From Hymenochaete sp. R1 (taxonomy: Eukaryota > Basidiomycota > Agaricomycetes > Hymenochaetales > Hymenochaetaceae), in NCBI GenBank assembly GCA_019400425.1, contig JAFREE010000028.1, positions 124,001 to 188,000 of the forward strand: a stretch of 64,000 nucleotides of DNA, read 5' to 3'. Positions within the stretch are counted from its first letter, which is position 1. Each line of letters begins with the position of its first letter. Position numbers and translations under genes: made by a program. Shown one piece after another: positions 59,516 to 64,000 of the stretch. The notes below the pieces were generated by a model. That model worked only from the letters and a program-made list of their open reading frames with translations, was not told the origin of the DNA and did not search any database.

Positions 59516-60658
59516 ATGTTCCTTACACGCTCAGAATATGGTATGTTATGGAACAATACAAGCAGGCCTTTCCTGAATAACCTTTTCTGCAGATCGCGGT
59601 GTCAACACCTTCTCTCCAGAAGGCCGTCTCTTCCAAGGTAACGCATAAGCTCAGGTCATCGAACGATTGCACTCAATATCCCTTCCTTTCCGTCAGTCGA
59701 ATATGCCATCGAAGCTATCAAAGTGAGTAAATTGTAGATCACATCGCGTGAGAGAACCCACTGCTGACCGATTCTATGCAGCTTGGTTCAACGACTGTCG
59801 GCGTACGCACTCCACATGGTGTTGTCATCGGCGTAGAGAAGCGTGTCCAATCATCCCTCCTCGAATCCTCGTCCATCGAGAAAATCATGGAAATCGACTC
59901 TCATGTTGGATGTGCTATGTCTGGACTCACAGCTGACGCACGAACGATGGTCGAACATGCACGCAGTACGGCGCAGAACCATGCGTTTACCTATGACGAG
60001 CCGATTCGGGTGGAGAGTGTGACGCAGGCTGTTTGCGATCTTGCGTTGAGGTTTGGGGAGAGTGTACACGATGAAGAAGCTATGATGGTGCGCCACGGAT
60101 AGAAAATTTGTGTTTTTCGTTGATGACCTGGTTTCTGACGATTGCTTTCTATGATGCAGAGTCGGCCGTTTGGTGTTGCGCTCTTAATTGCTGGAGTTGA
60201 TGAGAATGGGCCGCAACTGTGAGTTTGTTGCTATGAAGACTAGATGTTTGTTAATGTTCATCTACGTCAGCTTCCATACTGATCCATCCGGGACGTTCAT
60301 GAAATATGACGCAAAAGCCATCGGCTCAGGGTCTGAGGCCGCTCAGAGCGAACTTCAAAACAAATGGCATAAGGTATCGGAATCGTAGCTCAGGGCTTAT
60401 TACTTTTTGATTAACTGTTGCTGGCTTTTGCACTTTTAGCAAATGTCGCTTGAGGAGGCACAAACGCTCACTATCAAGATCCTGGGGCAGGTGATGGAAG
60501 AGCGAAACGTGAACGATAATAACGTTCAATTAGCACAGGTACGTGAGATGTGTTCCTTATGGTTTCCTTTGTGTCTTATTCTTTCGCTAGGTAACAAAAG
60601 AACGGGGTTTCGAGATCTTAAATGGAGAAGCTCTCTCGGCAGTGATCGCTCGGATGTG
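59516..60658 (+). CDS. PUP2: 20S proteasome subunit alpha-5
   Basis: Structural alpha-ring subunit of the proteasome core. Exon 1 (25 nt) encodes MFLTRSEY and the first base of Asp. Then [15 protein letters not shown], and a 26-nt exon giving VEYAIEAIK: together the proteasome alpha N-terminal signature. It continues [59 protein letters not shown], and [20 protein letters not shown], the typical alpha-5 sequence. The end is [16 protein letters not shown]. About 245 residues, matching alpha-5 (241-260). Same direction as INM1, 242 bp downstream of it; convergent with a RidA gene. Confidence 0.95.
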
Positions 60659-60757
60659 AATCATACAATCATAAAGTGTTTTGTAATAATATCTTCTTCC
60701 CGCTATTTATAAGTACGCAGTGGAGGTGTACCGTTGCTCACAGCAAGTCGAGCGGCA

Positions 60758-61295
60758 TCAATCCACAACAGCAACTCCTTCGATCTCGAAAAGGACATCC
60801 AAAGGGAGGCGTGCGACCTCAACACATGAGCGCGATGGCTTGTGACCACCAAAGAACTCTTCGTACACGGCGTTCATACGTGCAAACTCATCCATGTTTT
60901 TGATGAAAACCTTTATGCCCACAAGGAAAGTATGGGCGAAAGCTAGATTTGAGATTCAATGAAGCGACTCACCAACGTCTTGACGACTTTGTCCAACGAG
61001 CTTCCTGCACCCTCCACGATCGCCTTGAAGTTCTTGAGCGCCTGAAGTGCCTGCTCCTCCATCGGCCCAGTTTTGACTGTCATTGTCTCTTTGATCATGG
61101 GCACACAGCCTGAAATGAAGACGAGGTTCCCAACCTTGACGGCTTGCGAATATGGCGCGTTTGGGATTGGAGCGTCTGGTCAAGGTGTATAACAAACCCG
61201 ATTGAGCGCCAGTGTCATAAGAGGAGGCTATCGTCGTTGTGAGAGTACTACAGGAAGCGATGCTTACTTTCGGTTTGGATGGGTGCGAGAGACAT
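60758..61295 (-). CDS. RidA/YjgF/Hmf1-family enamine deaminase, copy 2
   Basis: Trimeric deaminase that hydrolyses reactive 2-aminoacrylate and other enamines from PLP enzymes. Starts MSLAPIQTE. After intron 1 come PNAPYSQAVKVGNLVFISGC and MEEQALQALKNFKAIVEGAG. After intron 2 come VFIKNMDEFARMNAVYEEFF and HKPSRSCVEVARLPLDVLFE, ending IEGVAVVD. The substrate-binding Arg of RSCVEVARLP is present. About 130 residues, standard size. No obvious targeting peptide, so probably cytosolic (Hmf1-like). It lies head-to-tail with a paralogue 275 bp away that has the same intron positions. Confidence 0.9.
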
Positions 61296-61569
61296 CTTTC
61301 ACCGCGGAGATTTTTGAACACAGCGTTTGAAGATCAGTGAAAAGCAAATGATTTGACGTTCGCCCTCTTTATATGCATACACGTTTATCTAGCTTCGTAA
61401 ACCCGTCTCCGGCCCGCCATCGGATTCAACACATCTGTAAGAGATAAATGGATCCCTATGCGCAAGGACCAGTTCCTAGGCATGGCTATGGTCATATTCA
61501 TAAGAAACCAAGCTTCTAGTTTCGTTTTACTTCTTTCCTTTCTGAAAAAAATATTTGAGTTCAAATGAT

Positions 61570-62129
61570 TCAGAGCTTTCCTTCTGCCGCCCCAGTTCCC
61601 GCTACGGCGATGCACTCGATCTCGAAGAGGACGCCCAGCGGCAGTTTTGCAACCTCGACACACGAGCGAGCGGGACGGTGTTCGCCAAAAAAGCCGCTAT
61701 AGATTTCGTTGGCGGTGCCGAAGTCGTTCATGCTTTGCAAGAACACCTATTTGCCATTCAGATCGAACCATTCTCAGATTCAGTATCTGAGGTCCTGGAT
61801 TTGATAAAGAATGTATCGGACGACGTACGGTGCATTTTGCAATTTGATTGACGGTACTCCCGCTAGCTTCGACGACGTTCTTCATGTTGAGGAGAGCCTG
61901 GGCTGCCTGCTCCTTGATTCCTCCTTCGACTACTTTCATAGTGGATGGGTTTAGAGGGATGCAGCCTGAGACGAAGACGAGCTGGCCAGCCTTGATGGCT
62001 TGGGAGTACGGACCGACGGCCTTGGGTGCGTCTGTTCATGCAGTTTCCAGCTTGACAATGAGTGGGACAAAACGATGGCCGGGAGATAGATGTAGACACA
62101 CTTTCAGTTGCGACTGCTGAGAGCGACAT
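61570..62129 (-). CDS. RidA/YjgF/Hmf1-family enamine deaminase, copy 1
   Basis: Same family as its neighbour. Starts MSLSAVATE. After intron 1: GPYSQAIKAGQLVFVSGCIP and KEQAAQALLNMKNVVEASGS. The second intron falls after KCTV. Then VFLQSMNDFGTANEIYSGFF and HRPARSCVEVAKLPLGVLFE, ending IECIAVAGTGAAEGKL. The functional Arg in RSCVEVAKLP is kept. About 135 residues. It has diverged clearly from copy 2, so the duplication is not recent; both look functional. It shares a ~380 bp divergent promoter with MCR1. Confidence 0.9.
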
Positions 62130-62512
62130 GGTACGTCTTTGGGCGACAAAACTACTGGGGAGAGAGCGAACGAGACTCGATAGTGGAAGTGAGTGTGAGT
62201 GTATGCGCGACTGGGCGGCAGGTATTCTCAAGCAAATGGACAACAATCGACGACCTGAAGCCATCGACCGATTCGCCGTAGGGGAAAGGTAGCTGCTTGG
62301 TCGACTGAGGTCGAATTGCGGGAGTCGGTTAGGATATTCGGCTCGGCTATGCGGCTCGGTACGGCATACTGCCGATCCAGGACCGAAGTGGGCAAGTAAT
62401 GTCGGGAAACGCGCCGGCCGCATCATCGGACTAAAGAGACCCGGATTTCATAAGTTCACATTCAGGTTGGTCGTACGTGCTGTGCCCACTTTTCCTTTCC
62501 CTTGAAACCACC
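62130..62512. promoter_or_regulatory. divergent promoter region, RidA copy 1 / MCR1
   Basis: 383 bp between two start codons pointing away from each other. GC-rich in the middle, with a pyrimidine-rich stretch (CCCACTTTTCCTTTCCCTTG) directly before the MCR1 ATG. No ORF of note. Confidence 0.5.
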
Positions 62513-63914
62513 ATGTCATTCACTCTACTCAGGACTGGTGCTTGCCGCCGTGCAACTGTGAGAATTTACAGTCAGGGATCGTTGAATATGGTTCAATTGT
62601 GTTGACAAAACATGTTCCTCGATCCAGCAAACCGCGTTCTCTCGTGGTCTCGCAACCTCCGCTGAGCAGCCCAAGAAATCGAACTGGGGACTGTACCTCG
62701 CCGGGGCAGGCCTTGTGGGTCTTGGCGGATACACTTATCTACAGAGCAGCGACAAAACTGCCGCCGCACTGAAGAAGCCTATCCAGGAAAAGAGTCCGCT
62801 CGACCCTAATGCGTTCGTGGACTTCAAGCTCAAGAAGGTCGAGCCGTACAACCACAACACCGCAAAGTCAGTATGGAGGTTCTCGCGCCTTCAGATTGCT
62901 TCTGCTGATGATAGGTTTAAAAAGATTCATCTTTGAACTTCCGGACGGCCAAGCTTCCCTCCTGCCCGTAGCATCCTGCGTGGTAGTCAAATCCTCTGAC
63001 CCCGAAGCTCTCAAGACCGACAAGGGCAAGCCTGTCATCCGTCCTTATACACCCATATCGCCCTCAGATGCACCCGGCGAGCTAACGTTCCTCATCAAAA
63101 AGTACCCTACTGGTTTAGCTTCGAGCTACATCCACAACTTAAAGCCGGGGGAGACATTGGCCATTAAAGGTCCTATTCCCAAGTTTGACTACAAAGGTTC
63201 GCTCCCCAGGATTTCTATCTGTCTTCCTCTGTTTCTTACTTCAAGGATTAGTCAACGAATTTGATCACGTCGGTCTGATCGGTGGTGGCAGTGGCATGTA
63301 CGTCAGAGGGTTTTACATGAAATGGTCTTTTTGCTCATGGACGTTGCTGACTCTATATTTGCAGCACGCCATTGTACCAGGTGCTGACGCACGCTCTCGC
63401 CGACAAGTCAAACAAGACAAAATTCACGCTTTTATTTTCAAATGTCTCCGAGAAGGATATTCTGCTGCGCGAGGAATTGGATATGATTGCGAAGAAGTAC
63501 CCTGAGACGGTGAAAGTTGTTTACTACGTCGATAAGGGCGAGAAGAATTGGGAAGGTGAGTATCGTTATGCTCTATGTCTTCATACCACTTATTTCCTGG
63601 TAGGTGAGACCGGGTTCATCAGTAAGGAGAGTATCCAGAAGTACATTGCCGGTGCCGACGCTGGCAACAAAGTCAAGGTTTTCGTATGCGGTACGGAACA
63701 TATTGCTTGTAAATTAGACTCGAAGCTTACACCCGCATAGGTCCTCCTGGACAGATGAAGTCTGTCTCTGGGGCGAAGGAAGGAATGAAGCAGGGACAAC
63801 TAGGCGGTGTCCTCAAAGAATTAGGTTACACAGAAGACCAGGTGAGTGCCGAGTAAATTGATCATCGTAATCCATTAACCTTCCATAATTCTCTCTCAGG
63901 TATTCAAGTTCTAG
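62513..63914 (+). CDS. MCR1: mitochondrial NADH-cytochrome b5 reductase
   Basis: FAD enzyme passing electrons from NADH to cytochrome b5 or to oxidised D-erythroascorbic acid; outer membrane/intermembrane space in yeast. Starts MSFTLLRTGACRRAT; after an intron, FSRGLATSAEQPKK, a mitochondrial presequence. Then the membrane anchor NWGLYLAGAGLVGLGGYTYL. The FAD domain has KPVIRPYTPISPSDAPGELT and SSYIHNLKPGETLAIKGPIP. The NAD domain has GLIGGGSGITPLYQVLTHAL (joined over an intron at 63299) and the closing VFVCGPPGQMKSVSGAKEGM. It ends DQVFKF, with the last two codons after an intron. About 340 residues. Confidence 0.94.
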
Positions 63915-64000
63915 ACTAGAGTATGAGTAAATCTTGCCTAACATAGTCTAAATTATATGTTTTTACAACTGAAATGTGAGAGGGTAGAGCTTGCGTGAGC

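Overview
The window is nuclear DNA of an intron-rich filamentous fungus, most likely an Agaricomycete-type basidiomycete. Nearly every gene is split by 45-80 nt GT-AG introns, and some exons are only 10-26 nt long. Gene order is typically eukaryotic, with no operons. I see no CRISPR array, no intact transposon and no convincing tRNA. Boundaries given as single start-end pairs include introns; splice sites quoted were read by eye.

Layout, left to right. 0-5 kb: ribosomal protein S9 (5' end off the window), a Trf4/Cid14-type poly(A) polymerase and ribosomal protein L28. 4.6-10 kb: a Golgi-type O-fucosyltransferase-like protein and, divergently, a DH-PH-FYVE RhoGEF resembling Don1. 10-20 kb: a ~1,580-residue coiled-coil protein of unknown role and a tomosyn/Sro7-type exocytosis regulator. 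19.8-30 kb: Utp14, an ill-defined 1.6 kb stretch, the ubiquitin-L40 fusion, delta-COP and, divergently from a 140 bp shared promoter, Cog8. 29.8-35.9 kb: a mitochondrial release factor of the RF2 type and an F-box/LRR protein, flanked by 1.5-1.7 kb gene-free regions. 35.9-44.6 kb: importin-9/Kap114, an RS/E/R-rich nuclear protein and the nucleolar GTPase Nog2. 44.9-52.8 kb: a metal-dependent amidohydrolase, a poorly resolved stretch with candidate small genes, and a second, larger F-box protein. 52.8-57.8 kb: about 5 kb without a recognisable gene. 57.8-63.9 kb: inositol monophosphatase, proteasome subunit alpha-5, two tandem RidA paralogues and mitochondrial NADH-cytochrome b5 reductase (Mcr1).

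Functional themes: ribosome biogenesis (uS4/S9, eL28, eL40, Utp14, Nog2, Kap114, Trf4 surveillance) and secretory traffic (delta-COP, Cog8, tomosyn, Golgi glycosyltransferase, RhoGEF). A TCACGTG element lies 90-135 bp upstream of five start codons. I found no unmistakable new multi-gene system. The points most worth a second look are the RF2-type mitochondrial release factor, the tomosyn tail lacking the zero-layer Arg, the microexons, the tandem RidA pair with shared intron positions, and the candidate unknown genes at 47.7-48.6 kb.
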